A DNA stretch of 64,000 bases from Bradyrhizobium sp. SZCCT0153 (GCF_018129995.1 NZ_JAFCKS010000006.1:124001-188000), one strand, 5' to 3'; shown: positions 7,617 to 15,908, numbered from the stretch's first letter. A program made the numbers and translations. Notes: generated by a model from the sequence alone, not told the origin.

Positions 7617-8492
7617 ATGAAGCAACTGCGGATCGGCGACATCACCATCGATGCGGTGATCGAGCGGGAAGGGCCGTGGCGGCGGCCGCAAGACTTTTTC
7701 CCGGCTTATGACGACGGTGTGTTCAAGCACCATCTACCGACGATGGAGCCGGAGGTGTTCGACGCCGCGCGCGGCATGATGGTCATCACCTACCAGACCT
7801 TCGTGGTGCGCACGCCGCGCTACACCATCCTGGTCGACACCTGCACCGGCGAGGACAAGGGCCATCCGCCGCCGTTCGACTTTCCCGGCAAGGAGCGCTG
7901 GCGCAACGAGCTGTTCGCGCTCGGCATCGGCTTCGAGCAGATCGACTATGTCTTCTGCACCCATCTGCACATCGACCACACCGGCTGGAATACAACGTTG
8001 CGCGACGGCCGCTGGGTGCCGACGTTTCCGAACGCGAAATACGTCTTCCACAAGGGCGAGTATGCGGCCTGGGAGGCCGAGAACGCTGAAGGTAACAACC
8101 CGCCCGGCACCGTCTTCCGCGACAACTGCCTGCCGATCGTCGAGGCAGGCCAGGCGCTATTGGTCGACGACGATTATGCGTTGGACGATACGGTCACGTT
8201 GACGCCGACGCCGGGGCATTCGCCCTGTCATTGCTGCGTGAACATCTTTTCGAAGGGGCAGCGCGCCGTGGTCGCGGGCGACCTCATGCATCACCAGATC
8301 CAGTGCCGCGAGCCGGATTGGTCGGCCAAGCCTGACTGGGATGCAAAGCAGTCAGCGGTGTCGCGGCGAAAGTTCTTCGCTTCCGTCGCCGACACCGACA
8401 CGCTGATCCTGCCGATCCATTTTCCGACGCCGACGGTGGGCCTCATCAAGCCGCTCGGCGCCGCGTTCGACTACCGGTTCAGGCGGGAGTGA
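7617..8492 (+). CDS. MBL-fold metallo-hydrolase
   Basis: The 291-residue protein carries the metallo-beta-lactamase zinc motif HLHIDH (residues 119-124), a second ligand in TPGHSPCH, the bridging aspartate in VVAGDLMHH, and a late histidine in ILPIHFPTP. This is the usual four-box layout for lactonase or hydrolase members. There is no signal peptide, so it acts in the cytoplasm. The ATG at 7617 follows AGGGAG. Similar proteins are annotated as quorum-quenching lactonases or as general MBL hydrolases; the substrate cannot be assigned. A composite repeat follows immediately after the stop. Confidence 0.88.
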   Translation: MKQLRIGDITIDAVIEREGPWRRPQDFFPAYDDGVFKHHLPTMEPEVFDAARGMMVITYQTFVVRTPRYTILVDTCTGEDKGHPPPFDFPGKERWRNELFALGIGFEQIDYVFCTHLHIDHTGWNTTLRDGRWVPTFPNAKYVFHKGEYAAWEAENAEGNNPPGTVFRDNCLPIVEAGQALLVDDDYALDDTVTLTPTPGHSPCHCCVNIFSKGQRAVVAGDLMHHQIQCREPDWSAKPDWDAKQSAVSRRKFFASVADTDTLILPIHFPTPTVGLIKPLGAAFDYRFRRE

Positions 8493-8497
8493 GGTGC

Positions 8498-8870
8498 TTC
8501 ACCTCGCCCCGCTTGCGGGGAGAGGTCGAATTTGCGCAAAGCGCAAATTCGGGTGAGGGGCAGGGCTATCGCATATGAAGAAAAGCGTGGCGGGCAGCTT
8601 GCCTGCGGCCCATCCTTCGAGACGCCCGCCTACGGCGGGCCCTCAGGATGAGGTCGCGTTTTGCAGTGAGATATCAGACCCTCATGGTGAGGAGCCTGCC
8701 AAAAGCGGGCGTATCGAACCATGCAGGCCGAGTTCATTCGGCAACCTCCCGCTGTCATATGCGATAGCCCTGGAGTGATGGGGGACTCTCCGCGAGTCCA
8801 ACTCTCACAGTGATCGCGGAAGCGGCCCCTCACCCCGACCCTCTCCCCGCAAGGGCGGGGCGAGGGAGCA
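8498..8870. repeat. Composite nested inverted repeat (gene-free stretch)
   Basis: This stretch without a gene is built of at least two repeat families. The outer arms share CCTCGCCCCGC with TTGCGGGGAGAGG and GGGTGAGGGGC, and an 18-base perfect inverted repeat, CAGGGCTATCGCATATGA at 8561-8578 and its complement at 8755-8772. Between them lies a second element with CATCCTTCGAGACGC, a short GCCCGCC/GGCGGGC hairpin and CTCATGGTGAGGAG, related to 48230-48341. The left arm has its own hairpin AATTTGCGC/GCGCAAATT at 8529-8549. Together this appears to be one repeat inserted into another. Confidence 0.7.
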
Positions 8871-8886
8871 AGGCAACGTGGCCCCC

Positions 8887-9135
8887 TTACGCGCCCATCT
8901 CGCACTTCTTCATGAAGCTGTTCTTGGCGGCGCCGGCGAGCGGCTTGCCATCGGCGCTGACCGCCTTGGGCGTGCAGGCGTCCGCCTTGCATTTCTTCAT
9001 GAACGACGTCTTCGCCGCGCCCGCGAGCGCCTTGCCGTCCTTGCCGACCGCCTTGCTCTCGCAAGTGTCGTCCGCAAAAGCCGAGCCCGCTGCAAAGGTG
9101 GCAACGATCGCCGCCAGGAAAATCCGCTTCATCAT
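8887..9135 (-). CDS. PsiF-repeat secreted protein
   Basis: The 82-residue protein begins MMKRIFLAAIVATFAAGSAFA (signal peptide) and then has two PsiF repeats, each of the form C--KAV--DGK-LAGAAK-SFMKKC: residues 26-50 and 53-80. PsiF-repeat proteins are small secreted proteins; E. coli psiF is induced by phosphate starvation, but the molecular role is not known. Start choice is between adjacent ATG codons at 9135 and 9132; GGGAGA lies five bases upstream of the first. Paired cysteines in each repeat probably form disulfides. Confidence 0.85.
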   Translation of the reverse strand: MMKRIFLAAIVATFAAGSAFADDTCESKAVGKDGKALAGAAKTSFMKKCKADACTPKAVSADGKPLAGAAKNSFMKKCEMGA

Positions 9136-9344
9136 GGGTGTCTCCCTAAACCAAAAATATGGCGGATGGATTGGAGCCGTGAATCGTGGCGCAATCAAGC
9201 AGGATGAGCGCCTGCCCATCTGCTCCGTTGCAGATTTTTGAGTGCCCGGTCGACAAAAATCCCTCTGCTTGCTGCACCGCGCGCAGACCGGGCTGCGCAA
9301 TCCTGCTAGCGTCGGCCCAGCCGAGCTGGAAACGGAGCATCGTG

Positions 9345-9806
9345 ATGGACGCCATGACCCTGAACGTGCCGGAGACCGCCGATCAGCATTCCCACCTCGT
9401 GCAGCCTCAGACCATGGCGTGGCAGAAGACGCGCTTCCCGGGCTGCGAAGCTAAGACGCTGCTGTTTGATCGCGGCACCGGATTGATGACAGCCCTGATG
9501 CGGTTTGCGCCGGGCGCGGTGCTGCCCGATCACGAGCATGTCGGTATCGAGCAGAGCTATGTGCTGGAAGGCGCGCTGGTTGACAAGGAAGGTCCGGCCA
9601 AGGGCCTTGCCTGCAAGGCCGGCGAGTTCATCTGGCGCGACGCGGGCAGCCGCCACGCCGCCTGGTGTCCGGAGGGGGCCTTGATCCTTGCGGTCTTCCA
9701 GGTGCCGAACAAGTTCTTTGAAGCCGATGGCCGCGTCGTCGATGCCGCCGGTCAGGATTGGGACGAGGCCTGGGGGCACACCGGGGCGCAGCGGGCCAAG
9801 ACTTAA
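9345..9806 (+). CDS. ChrR-like cupin-domain protein
   Basis: The 153-residue protein contains a single cupin barrel. Motif 1 is spread over LMRFAPGAVLPDHEHVGIEQSYVLEG, with metal ligands H-x-H and E, and motif 2 lies in AGEFIWRDAGSRHAAW. The arrangement resembles the ChrR cupin (anti-sigma factor C-terminal domain) without the zinc-binding N terminus, so it is probably a stand-alone metal-binding enzyme or sensor. ATG at 9345 has GGAG seven bases upstream. The stop codon falls in the first unit of a 13-base tandem repeat (9798-9849). Confidence 0.8.
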   Translation: MDAMTLNVPETADQHSHLVQPQTMAWQKTRFPGCEAKTLLFDRGTGLMTALMRFAPGAVLPDHEHVGIEQSYVLEGALVDKEGPAKGLACKAGEFIWRDAGSRHAAWCPEGALILAVFQVPNKFFEADGRVVDAAGQDWDEAWGHTGAQRAKT

Positions 9807-9849
9807 CAACAAGACTTAACAACAAGACTTAACAACAAGACGTAACAAG
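9798..9849. repeat. 13-base tandem repeat, four units
   Basis: Three identical copies of AAGACTTAACAAC are followed by a fourth with two changes (AAGACGTAACAAG). The first copy supplies the last codons and TAA stop of the cupin gene. The array lies between convergent genes. Copy number could vary by slippage without altering the protein because the first unit already ends it. Confidence 0.9.
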
Positions 9850-9862
9850 AGGTAAGCCGGTT

Positions 9863-10822
9863 CTAGGCCCCCCGTGCGAGCAGCGCCTTGAAGTCGGCGC
9901 GCGCACGCTGCGCCTCGGCGCGCGCCACTTCCGATGCATCGCCAAGGCCGAAATAGCCATGGATCAGGCCGGGGCCTTCATGGTGCTTGACGCGGACGCC
10001 GGCCGCCTCCAGCGCCCTTGCGTAGGCGGCGCCCTCGTCGCGCAGCGGATCGAACCAGGCGGTGGTCAGAATCGCGGGCGCGACGCCGGCGAGCTCGGCG
10101 CGCAGCGGCGAGACCCGCCAGTCGGTGGCGTGAGCGGGATCGGCGAGATAGTGTCCGCAAAACCATTCCATCGTGGCACGCGTGAGAAAGTAACCGTCGG
10201 CATTCTCGCTGCGTGACGGAAAGCGGGCATTCTGGCCCGCGTCCGCATAGCTGCCGACAGCGTCGGTCACGGGATAGACCAGGAGTTGTGCGGCAAGCCT
10301 GATGCCGGCGTCGCGGCAGGCGATCGCGGTGGTGGCTGCGAGATTACCGCCGGCGCTGTCGCCGGCAACGCCGAGGCGCTTTGCATCGCCGCCAAATTCC
10401 GCGACGCGGTTGAAGATGTCTTTCGTTGCGGCAAAGGCGTCCTCGAAGGCGCCGGGAAAGGGTGTCTCCGGCGGACGGCGATAGTCGACGGAGACGACGA
10501 CGGCGCCGGTCTCAATCGCGAGGTTGCGGGCCTGCCGGTCGTGGGTTTCGAGATCGCCCGCGACCCAGCCGCCGCCATGGAAGAACACCACGGTCGGCGC
10601 GGGCGTGGTGCCGATCCGGTAGACGCGCGCATCGAGCGGCCCGGCGCCGCCTTTCACCTTGATGTCCGCGACGGTGTCGACGGGGGGCGGCGCTATGGCC
10701 GCGCGCGCGGCAGCCAGTGCGCGCAAGGAATCGCGCGCGCTCTGTGGCGTCATCGCCGCGGGATCACGCAGCGGCAGCAGCGGAATGATCTGGGCGATGA
10801 CGGGATCGAGCGGTGCGGCCAT
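9863..10822 (-). CDS. Alpha/beta-hydrolase, hormone-sensitive-lipase family
   Basis: The 319-residue protein has the HSL-family oxyanion-hole motif HGGGWVAGD (about residue 80) and the nucleophile elbow GDSAGGN (about 155). The acid and histidine of the triad are likely in TTAWFDPLRDEG and GLIHGYFGL near the C terminus. No signal peptide is present. The ATG at 10822 is preceded seven bases upstream by GAGGAG. Members are esterases on short-chain acyl esters; the natural substrate is unknown. It is convergent with the cupin gene and divergent from the nitroreductase gene, with 117 bases between. Confidence 0.9.
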   Translation of the reverse strand: MAAPLDPVIAQIIPLLPLRDPAAMTPQSARDSLRALAAARAAIAPPPVDTVADIKVKGGAGPLDARVYRIGTTPAPTVVFFHGGGWVAGDLETHDRQARNLAIETGAVVVSVDYRRPPETPFPGAFEDAFAATKDIFNRVAEFGGDAKRLGVAGDSAGGNLAATTAIACRDAGIRLAAQLLVYPVTDAVGSYADAGQNARFPSRSENADGYFLTRATMEWFCGHYLADPAHATDWRVSPLRAELAGVAPAILTTAWFDPLRDEGAAYARALEAAGVRVKHHEGPGLIHGYFGLGDASEVARAEAQRARADFKALLARGA

Positions 10823-10939
10823 GATTGGCTCCTCACGGGGTTCTTGGTCTTGCTTGCGGGTTAGCATAGATTTTGCGCGTCGCATCGGCAACCGCTCGCG
10901 TGTTGCCATGCCGGACGAAAGGGCAGGGAGGTCGAACAG

Positions 10940-11617
10940 GTGGAATTCGAGACGCTGGTGCAGTCGCGCCGCAGTGTGCGCGGTTTCAGGAACGAGCCGG
11001 TACCGCGCGCGGTGATCGAGGCGATCATCGAGAGCGCCAAGCGTGCGCCCTCGTCGATGAACACCCAGCCCTGGCACGTCCATGTGCTCACGGGCAGCCC
11101 GCTGGAACAGCTGCGCCGCCGCAACATGGAGGAGATGATCGGCGGGGCCAAGGTCAAGCGCGACATCGTCAGCCACGGCGAATACCAGGGCGTGCACCGG
11201 ACGCGGCAGGTCGACATCGCCAAGAAACTGTTCGGCGCGATGGGGATCGCGCGCGACGACAAGCCGATGCGGCAGGACTGGGTGCTGCGCGGCTTCCGCC
11301 AGTTCGACGCACCGGTCTCCCTGGTGCTGACCTATGACCGCGTGCTCGATCCCGGCGCGGTCTGCCATTTCGATCTCGGCGCGCTTTGCTACGGCATCGT
11401 GCTCGCGGCCTGGGACCGCGGTCTCGGTTCGGTGATCAACGGGCAGGGCATCATGCGTTCCGACATCGTGCGCGAGGTCGCCGGTATTCCGGAGGAGGAG
11501 GTGATCATGACCTGCGTCGCGATGGGCTATCCCGACGACGGCTTTGCCGCGAACGCCGTCCGCTCGGATCGCGAGGGCAACGACGATTTCGTTCGCTACG
11601 TCGGCTTTGCCGATTAG
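10940..11617 (+). CDS. Nitroreductase-family flavoprotein
   Basis: The 225-residue protein matches FMN-dependent nitroreductases: SRRSVRGFRNEPVPR at the start, PSSMNTQPWHVHVLTG, a central LVLTYDRVLDPGAVCHFD, and GSVINGQGIMRSDIVR followed by MGYPDDGFAAN. These enzymes reduce nitroaromatics or quinones with NAD(P)H. The start is GTG at 10940, with GGGAGG about eight bases upstream; no ATG lies nearby. It is transcribed divergently from the esterase gene. Confidence 0.9.
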   Translation: MEFETLVQSRRSVRGFRNEPVPRAVIEAIIESAKRAPSSMNTQPWHVHVLTGSPLEQLRRRNMEEMIGGAKVKRDIVSHGEYQGVHRTRQVDIAKKLFGAMGIARDDKPMRQDWVLRGFRQFDAPVSLVLTYDRVLDPGAVCHFDLGALCYGIVLAAWDRGLGSVINGQGIMRSDIVREVAGIPEEEVIMTCVAMGYPDDGFAANAVRSDREGNDDFVRYVGFAD

Positions 11618-11707
11618 CACGACGCGAAGCAGATTATTCTCTCAACGATATTTTTGCTGCGGACTCCTCACACCCTCTTGCAATCTCGATCGTGCGGGAG
11701 GAACAAT

Positions 11708-11848
11708 ATGCAGACTGAGAGGTTTGTTGCTGGCGCGAGGGAATTGACATGCGGCGGCTGGCTAGCCTGGTGCGACGGTTCTTCGGTCCGCGAGTGCGGC
11801 ACCCGATCGATGATGATCCAAGTCTTCCGTTCACGGCCGAAGAGTTGA
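11708..11848 (+). CDS. Possible 46-residue leader ORF overlapping the next gene
   Basis: The ATG at 11708 has a near-perfect Shine-Dalgarno GGAGGA five bases upstream. The 46-codon frame begins MQTERFVAGARELTCGG and stops at 11848. It overlaps the frame at 11749-11952 in another phase for 100 bases. Only one of the two may be real, or the first may be a leader. The product has no recognisable family. Confidence 0.3.
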   Translation: MQTERFVAGARELTCGGWLAWCDGSSVRECGTRSMMIQVFRSRPKS

Positions 11849-11952
11849 GCAGGCTCATCCGCAGCGGCAGACGCGAGGACATGAAGCTGCTTGCGGAAGG
11901 GCTGGCCTGCCGCTCCATTCCGCACCGCGCCAAATACCGGGCCACGCACTAG
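11749..11952 (+). CDS. Small basic hypothetical protein, 67 residues
   Basis: Begins MRRLASLVRRFFGPRV and ends CRSIPHRAKYRATH. The middle (DDPSLPFTAEELSRLIRSGRRED) looks like a helical pair. AGGGA lies about seven bases before the ATG. No family is recognised. Support is the codon pattern and the plausible ribosome site; the overlapping short frame at 11708-11848 makes it uncertain. Confidence 0.45.
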   Translation: MRRLASLVRRFFGPRVRHPIDDDPSLPFTAEELSRLIRSGRREDMKLLAEGLACRSIPHRAKYRATH

Positions 11953-11966
11953 GTTCGTGCTTCGAC

Positions 11967-12020
11967 GCGTTTTTCTTACGCGAACCGGTATCCGCTTCTT
12001 CCGCCTCGCTCGAAAACGCC
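11967..12020. repeat. Dispersed palindromic repeat, copy 1
   Basis: The unit opens with GCGTTTTTCTTACGCGAACC, contains GAACCGGTATCC, and closes with CTCGCTCGAAAACGC, giving complementary GCGTTTT and AAAACGC ends. A related copy lies at 29314-29358. Both sit just beyond the stop codon of a small gene, a position where such elements may act as processing or termination signals. Confidence 0.65.
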
Positions 12021-12049
12021 ATGAGCCATTAGCGACAGGTTTGATGGGC

Positions 12050-13171
12050 TCACCGCGTGAGCGCGACCTGCTTGAACGAGGCGACCAGAGCCTTCTCCAG
12101 CTTTCCATTCATTCCGCAGAGAATGTTGTAGGCCTCCGGGCGCGGCATCGTCGGCTTGTAATGCCTGTGCTCGATCAGGGCCGCGAAGATGTCCGAGATC
12201 GTCAGGATGCGCACGATATCGCCGATGCTGTCGGCGCACAGCGCATCCGGATACCCGCTGCCGTCGAGAAATTCGTGATGATGCCGCACGGCGTCGAGGA
12301 TCTCCGGCGAGATATTGTCGTGGCCTTTCAGAAAATCGTAACCCGCCGCCGGGTGAGTCGCGATGATGGCACGTTCCTCCGGCTCGAGACGGCCGGGCTT
12401 GTCGAGGATGGCAAGCGGGATCCGGGCCTTGCCGATGTCGTGGAACATGGCCGCCGTATACAAGCGCTCCAGATCGAGCCTGCCGACGCCGAGGCTCAAG
12501 CCGAAGTCGATGGCGACGCCGGTGACGAGCAGGCAATGCTGATAGGTTCCCTCGTGATGGCGCCGCACCGTCGCGAGCCATTCCGACAGGCCATGCTGGG
12601 TGATGCGATCGGCGATCTGGCGGCCGGCTTTCCTGGCGCCGTCGACGTCGACCGGCTGCCCCAACGTCACCGAGGTGAACATCGAGGCGATGGCGGTCGC
12701 CGCGGTCTCGACGGCGTTGTCTGATTGCGCGCCCTCGCTTTGCGAGGCGGACGCCGGATCTGCCCGATCGGACAGCGCCGCCAGCAATTTGCCGCGGTTG
12801 ACCGGCCCGGGAAGGACGAGTGTCGCGCCGAGGGCGTAGGCCTGCGAAATGCTGATGTGAGAGGTGTGGTCGAGCAGGAAGATGCGCTTCTTCGCCTTTG
12901 CCAGCTTGCCGGCCCGCTTCTTGATGGCTGCGATAGTGTCGACGTCGCGCAGCTCTGCGCGGATGACGATGGCGAACGGCACTTGTGACAGCCTGGGATC
13001 GGCGTCCAGCCGTTCGCCCGCAACGGTGAATTTCTCTTCGACGATCGAGCACACGCCCGCCAGCTTGTCGGACGTGTCGGCCAGCACATGAACGAATGGG
13101 CGGGCCGCTTCCCGGTCTCGGATGCCGGCGTCGCGCTTGACTGGGCTTGGGAGGGTTCGCGCGTTCTGCAC
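12050..13171 (-). CDS. HD-GYP domain protein (probable c-di-GMP phosphodiesterase)
   Basis: The 373-residue protein ends in an HD-GYP domain: H212 in the GTYQHCLLV helix, HDIGK at about 244-248, a histidine in THPAAGYDFL, HHHEFLDGSGYP at about 297-308, and DIFAALIEHRHYKP. These supply the metal-binding and GYP residues of c-di-GMP phosphodiesterases. The first 150 residues look like a degenerate receiver-type fold (AIVIRAEL, IFLLDHTS, GATLVLPGPV) lacking a clear phospho-acceptor pocket. The start is GTG at 13171. It is the last gene of a three-gene unit after DUF2336 and PilZ genes, with a 51-base gap to PilZ, so it probably lowers c-di-GMP in the same pathway. Confidence 0.88.
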   Translation of the reverse strand: MQNARTLPSPVKRDAGIRDREAARPFVHVLADTSDKLAGVCSIVEEKFTVAGERLDADPRLSQVPFAIVIRAELRDVDTIAAIKKRAGKLAKAKKRIFLLDHTSHISISQAYALGATLVLPGPVNRGKLLAALSDRADPASASQSEGAQSDNAVETAATAIASMFTSVTLGQPVDVDGARKAGRQIADRITQHGLSEWLATVRRHHEGTYQHCLLVTGVAIDFGLSLGVGRLDLERLYTAAMFHDIGKARIPLAILDKPGRLEPEERAIIATHPAAGYDFLKGHDNISPEILDAVRHHHEFLDGSGYPDALCADSIGDIVRILTISDIFAALIEHRHYKPTMPRPEAYNILCGMNGKLEKALVASFKQVALTR

Positions 13172-13222
13172 GGTTCGACCTGGACTTTCCTGGAGTTCAA
13201 TTCGTGGGAGGAATTCCCCAGC

Positions 13223-13555
13223 CTATTTGCTCTGAACCGAGCTTTGCGCTGCCGCCGCCGGTCCCCCTGCCGGTTTCTTCCTGTCGTCCGCGGTGATGAA
13301 GCGCACGCCGGCCGTGGTGCCGTCGATCCAGACCAGTTCGCAGCGCCGGTAGGCGAGCCCGGTCGACGACAGCAGCAGGAAGAATTCCTTGGCCTGGAGC
13401 ACGTCGAGCGTGCCCTCGACCTCGACCTTGGCGCCGCTTTGCGAGATGTCGAGCAGAACGCAAGCGCGTCGCCACGTGCCGTCCGAGCCCATCAGATTGA
13501 CGGGCTGCTTGTGGTCCATTTTCACGCGCAGCGCTTTGCGGCCATCGAACCTCAT
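13223..13555 (-). CDS. PilZ-domain protein (c-di-GMP receptor type)
   Basis: The 110-residue protein shows the PilZ pattern: a basic arginine region near the start (RKALRVKM), then LLDISQSGAKVEV corresponding to the D/N-x-S-x-x-G motif, and CELVWIDGTTAGVRF at the end of the barrel. Residues after 92 form a low-complexity tail. PilZ domains bind c-di-GMP and pass the signal to a partner. Its ATG overlaps the TGA of the DUF2336 gene (ATGA), so translation is probably coupled. The arginine pair is weaker than the canonical RxxxR, so actual ligand binding should be regarded as probable rather than certain. Confidence 0.82.
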   Translation of the reverse strand: MRFDGRKALRVKMDHKQPVNLMGSDGTWRRACVLLDISQSGAKVEVEGTLDVLQAKEFFLLLSSTGLAYRRCELVWIDGTTAGVRFITADDRKKPAGGPAAAAQSSVQSK

Positions 13556-14658
13556 CGGCTAGCTCCCATTTTCGCGCGGCGATTTCCCGGATCGCTCGTG
13601 TTGGCGCTTGCTGCGATTTCGCCCCATCGCACCGTCCATTGGCTGGTGGATAGAAGCAGCGTCTCGAAGATCAGTTGCGCGCGTTCGCGCTGGGCATAGG
13701 AGAGCCTTGCCCCGCTGCGGTTGCTCAGGATGGCAAGCGTGGTCTGCCAGTTCAGCCGCGAGGCCCGGCAGGCCATGACCAGGCCCTCGCAATCGTCGTC
13801 GGCCATGACGTGCTCGACGATTTCGAGCGGCGCCCCCGAAAGTACCGACAGCGCCGTGAACAAATTGGCCGTCTCGCCGCGGATCGCAAACCGGTTCACC
13901 GTGGAATCGTTCAGCTTGCCGATGCGGTTGAGGGCGACGATCTCGGGCCTTGCGCTGGCGTAGTCGGCCCGGCAAGGCTGCTTCGGCGGAGCCGGCTCGG
14001 CGTCCTGCGCCGGCGACGCGGAGGATGGGTTGGGCGTGGCCGGGGCCTTGCGGCCTGGCGAGGCGGAGAGCAGCTTGCGTACGACCGGGTCGGGCGTGCC
14101 GGGCCGGAGCGCCAGCGCCTTCGCGATCTCGCCATCCTGGTCGGCCCTGGCAATCAGCGCGGCATAGGCTGCCTCGGAGAATTGGGTCCCCGGGTTTCTG
14201 ATCAGGTCAAGGCAGATCGGGCCGCCGTGCCTGATCAGCGCCTCGGTCACGGCCGGCGCGATGTCGCTGCGCGCGGCGATCGCACGTCGATGCCGCTCGC
14301 CGCAGCCGTCGGCCACAGCCTCGAGATCGGCTGCGGAAAGTGCCTGCGATTTCAGCAGCACGGGGCATGCGACGTCGGGATCGTCGTGCAAGGCGAGGCG
14401 CCGCAATGTTTCCGGAGGTGCCACAGTAAGCTCGGCGAGCGCCGTGCTGAGCCGCACCAGTGCGCTGGCCTCGACCCGCTCGGTCAATCGGAGCAGAACA
14501 CCGTCGATCACGTTGGCGAGCAATTCCCGGGATTGGTCGCGGCTGCCAGTGAGCAACTGCACCATGCCGGAGAGTATGCGTCCGCAACGGTCCGGCGGGC
14601 AGGTTGCGACCGCCTTTTCCAGGTCAGCGAGAATATCAGCAGGCGAATTTGCCATCAT
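13552..14658 (-). CDS. DUF2336-domain protein
   Basis: The 368-residue protein is rich in short helices and matches the DUF2336 layout of alphaproteobacteria: SPADILADLEKAVATCP, VLLRLTERVEASALVRLSTALAE, LRRLALHDDPDVACPVL, then repeated ALIARADQDGEIAKALALRP units. This alpha-solenoid-like region has no known catalytic residues. A proline- and alanine-rich linker lies around residues 200-230, followed by a C-terminal helical region. It is the first gene of the operon with PilZ and HD-GYP genes, so it may be a scaffold or adaptor for c-di-GMP signalling. Two ATG codons (14658, 14655) are possible starts. Confidence 0.82.
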   Translation of the reverse strand: MMANSPADILADLEKAVATCPPDRCGRILSGMVQLLTGSRDQSRELLANVIDGVLLRLTERVEASALVRLSTALAELTVAPPETLRRLALHDDPDVACPVLLKSQALSAADLEAVADGCGERHRRAIAARSDIAPAVTEALIRHGGPICLDLIRNPGTQFSEAAYAALIARADQDGEIAKALALRPGTPDPVVRKLLSASPGRKAPATPNPSSASPAQDAEPAPPKQPCRADYASARPEIVALNRIGKLNDSTVNRFAIRGETANLFTALSVLSGAPLEIVEHVMADDDCEGLVMACRASRLNWQTTLAILSNRSGARLSYAQRERAQLIFETLLLSTSQWTVRWGEIAASANTSDPGNRRAKMGASR

Positions 14659-14960
14659 GGCAGGGGGCCTGACTTATAATTAATTTGGACTATCGAACAG
14701 CGCCTATTCCACCCAACAGACATTAATTTGAAATTTGGATTGTGCTGGTCCGGGTATAAAATCACCGGTGGCACGCGGGAAACGCTATCGAAATTTGGCG
14801 AGATTTGACGCGCCGCCTTGTCCTCGGACTTCGAGGCTCGCCAACTGGTCGGTACGGGTTAAAGTGATTCCTTCGGTTTCAGGGGACACCGCAGAGGGGG
14901 AAACCGGACCGGCATCGTCGCCGGACGTGCGTTTTTTGCGACGCGAAGTTTCACATTGCC
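14659..14960. other. Divergent intergenic region, AT-richer than its surroundings
   Basis: This 302-base stretch separates the DUF2336 operon (minus) from the AraC gene (plus). It contains several ATTAATTTG-like runs around 14685-14735 and is poorer in GC than flanking genes, as expected of promoters. I see no convincing gene or strong consensus promoter in it. Confidence 0.5.
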
Positions 14961-15908
14961 ATGAACAGAAGTGATGACGCGCCAGCGTTGGCGCCAAAGG
15001 TATTTCGTTTCTCCGACGTCGATGAATTTCGAAATGCCATACGGGGCCTGGATTTCGAGTTCACCCCGTTCGTGCGGAAGATTTCGGCAGAGCAGACCAT
15101 TCTGTCGTTGCCCGGCTGCGACGTGAATTTGACGCGGGCATTTCCGCGGGTCGTCGATGCACAGCTGGTCGAGAATTGCACCGCGATCGGATTCACGATG
15201 GACGACCTCGACGTGCCGGTCCGGTTCAACGGTACGCAGCGTGCGCGGCCCGTCGTCGTCATCGGCAGCGGCGGCGCCGCTTACACCACCATCGAGGAAG
15301 TGCAACGGCAAATCGCCTCGGTGGTGTTCAGGCCGGAAGTGACCGATCGCGGCTGGCCACGGGCGGCCCTCAGCTTCAAGATCTTCGAAACGACCGCCGC
15401 GGGCTTGAACCGGCTCCGTGGTGTGGTTCGGGAGGTGCTGGCCGCCGCGTCGGAGCCGGTCGACGGGCCAGACGTGCCGTTGAAGGCGGCCGCCATGAAG
15501 GAGACCCTGCTCGGCGCCGTCGACGACATTTTTCAAAGCGTCGTGCCCGCGCGATGGACCCTGCGCCCCAATGACGAGCGGAACTTCAAGATCTTTCAGG
15601 ACATCCGCGCGCTTCTCTCCGACGACCTCTCGCAGCCCATCTACAGCGAGGAGATCGCGCGCAAGCTCGGCCTGTCCGTCCGCACCTTGCATGACGTCGT
15701 CCGGCGCTATCGCGGCATGAGCCTGCACCGTTACTTGCGCCTGCGCCGGCTGTGGCTGGTGCGCCGGCGGCTGCTCGCCGGTGCCGACAGCGTCAAGGCC
15801 GTCGCGCTGGCGTTCGGTTTCTGGCATCTCAGCGACTTCTCCGGAAGCTATCGCGACCAGTTCGGCGAGACACCGTCGCAAACGCTCGAGCGCGGACGGC
15901 GAGCTTAG
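14961..15908 (+). CDS. AraC-family transcriptional regulator
   Basis: The 315-residue protein has an AraC/XylS two-helix DNA-binding domain at its C terminus: SEEIARKLGLSVRTLHDVVR, then GMSLHRYLRLRRLWLVRRRL, then VKAVALAFGFWHLSDFSGSY and YRDQFGETPSQTL. The first 200 residues form an effector or dimerisation domain resembling those of AraC proteins that sense small molecules (for example LSLPGCDVNLTRAFPRV and RPVVVIGSGGAAYTTIEEV). No ligand can be assigned. The ATG at 14961 is the natural start. The FMN-reductase gene begins 49 bases downstream and is a possible target. Confidence 0.9.
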   Translation: MNRSDDAPALAPKVFRFSDVDEFRNAIRGLDFEFTPFVRKISAEQTILSLPGCDVNLTRAFPRVVDAQLVENCTAIGFTMDDLDVPVRFNGTQRARPVVVIGSGGAAYTTIEEVQRQIASVVFRPEVTDRGWPRAALSFKIFETTAAGLNRLRGVVREVLAAASEPVDGPDVPLKAAAMKETLLGAVDDIFQSVVPARWTLRPNDERNFKIFQDIRALLSDDLSQPIYSEEIARKLGLSVRTLHDVVRRYRGMSLHRYLRLRRLWLVRRRLLAGADSVKAVALAFGFWHLSDFSGSYRDQFGETPSQTLERGRRA

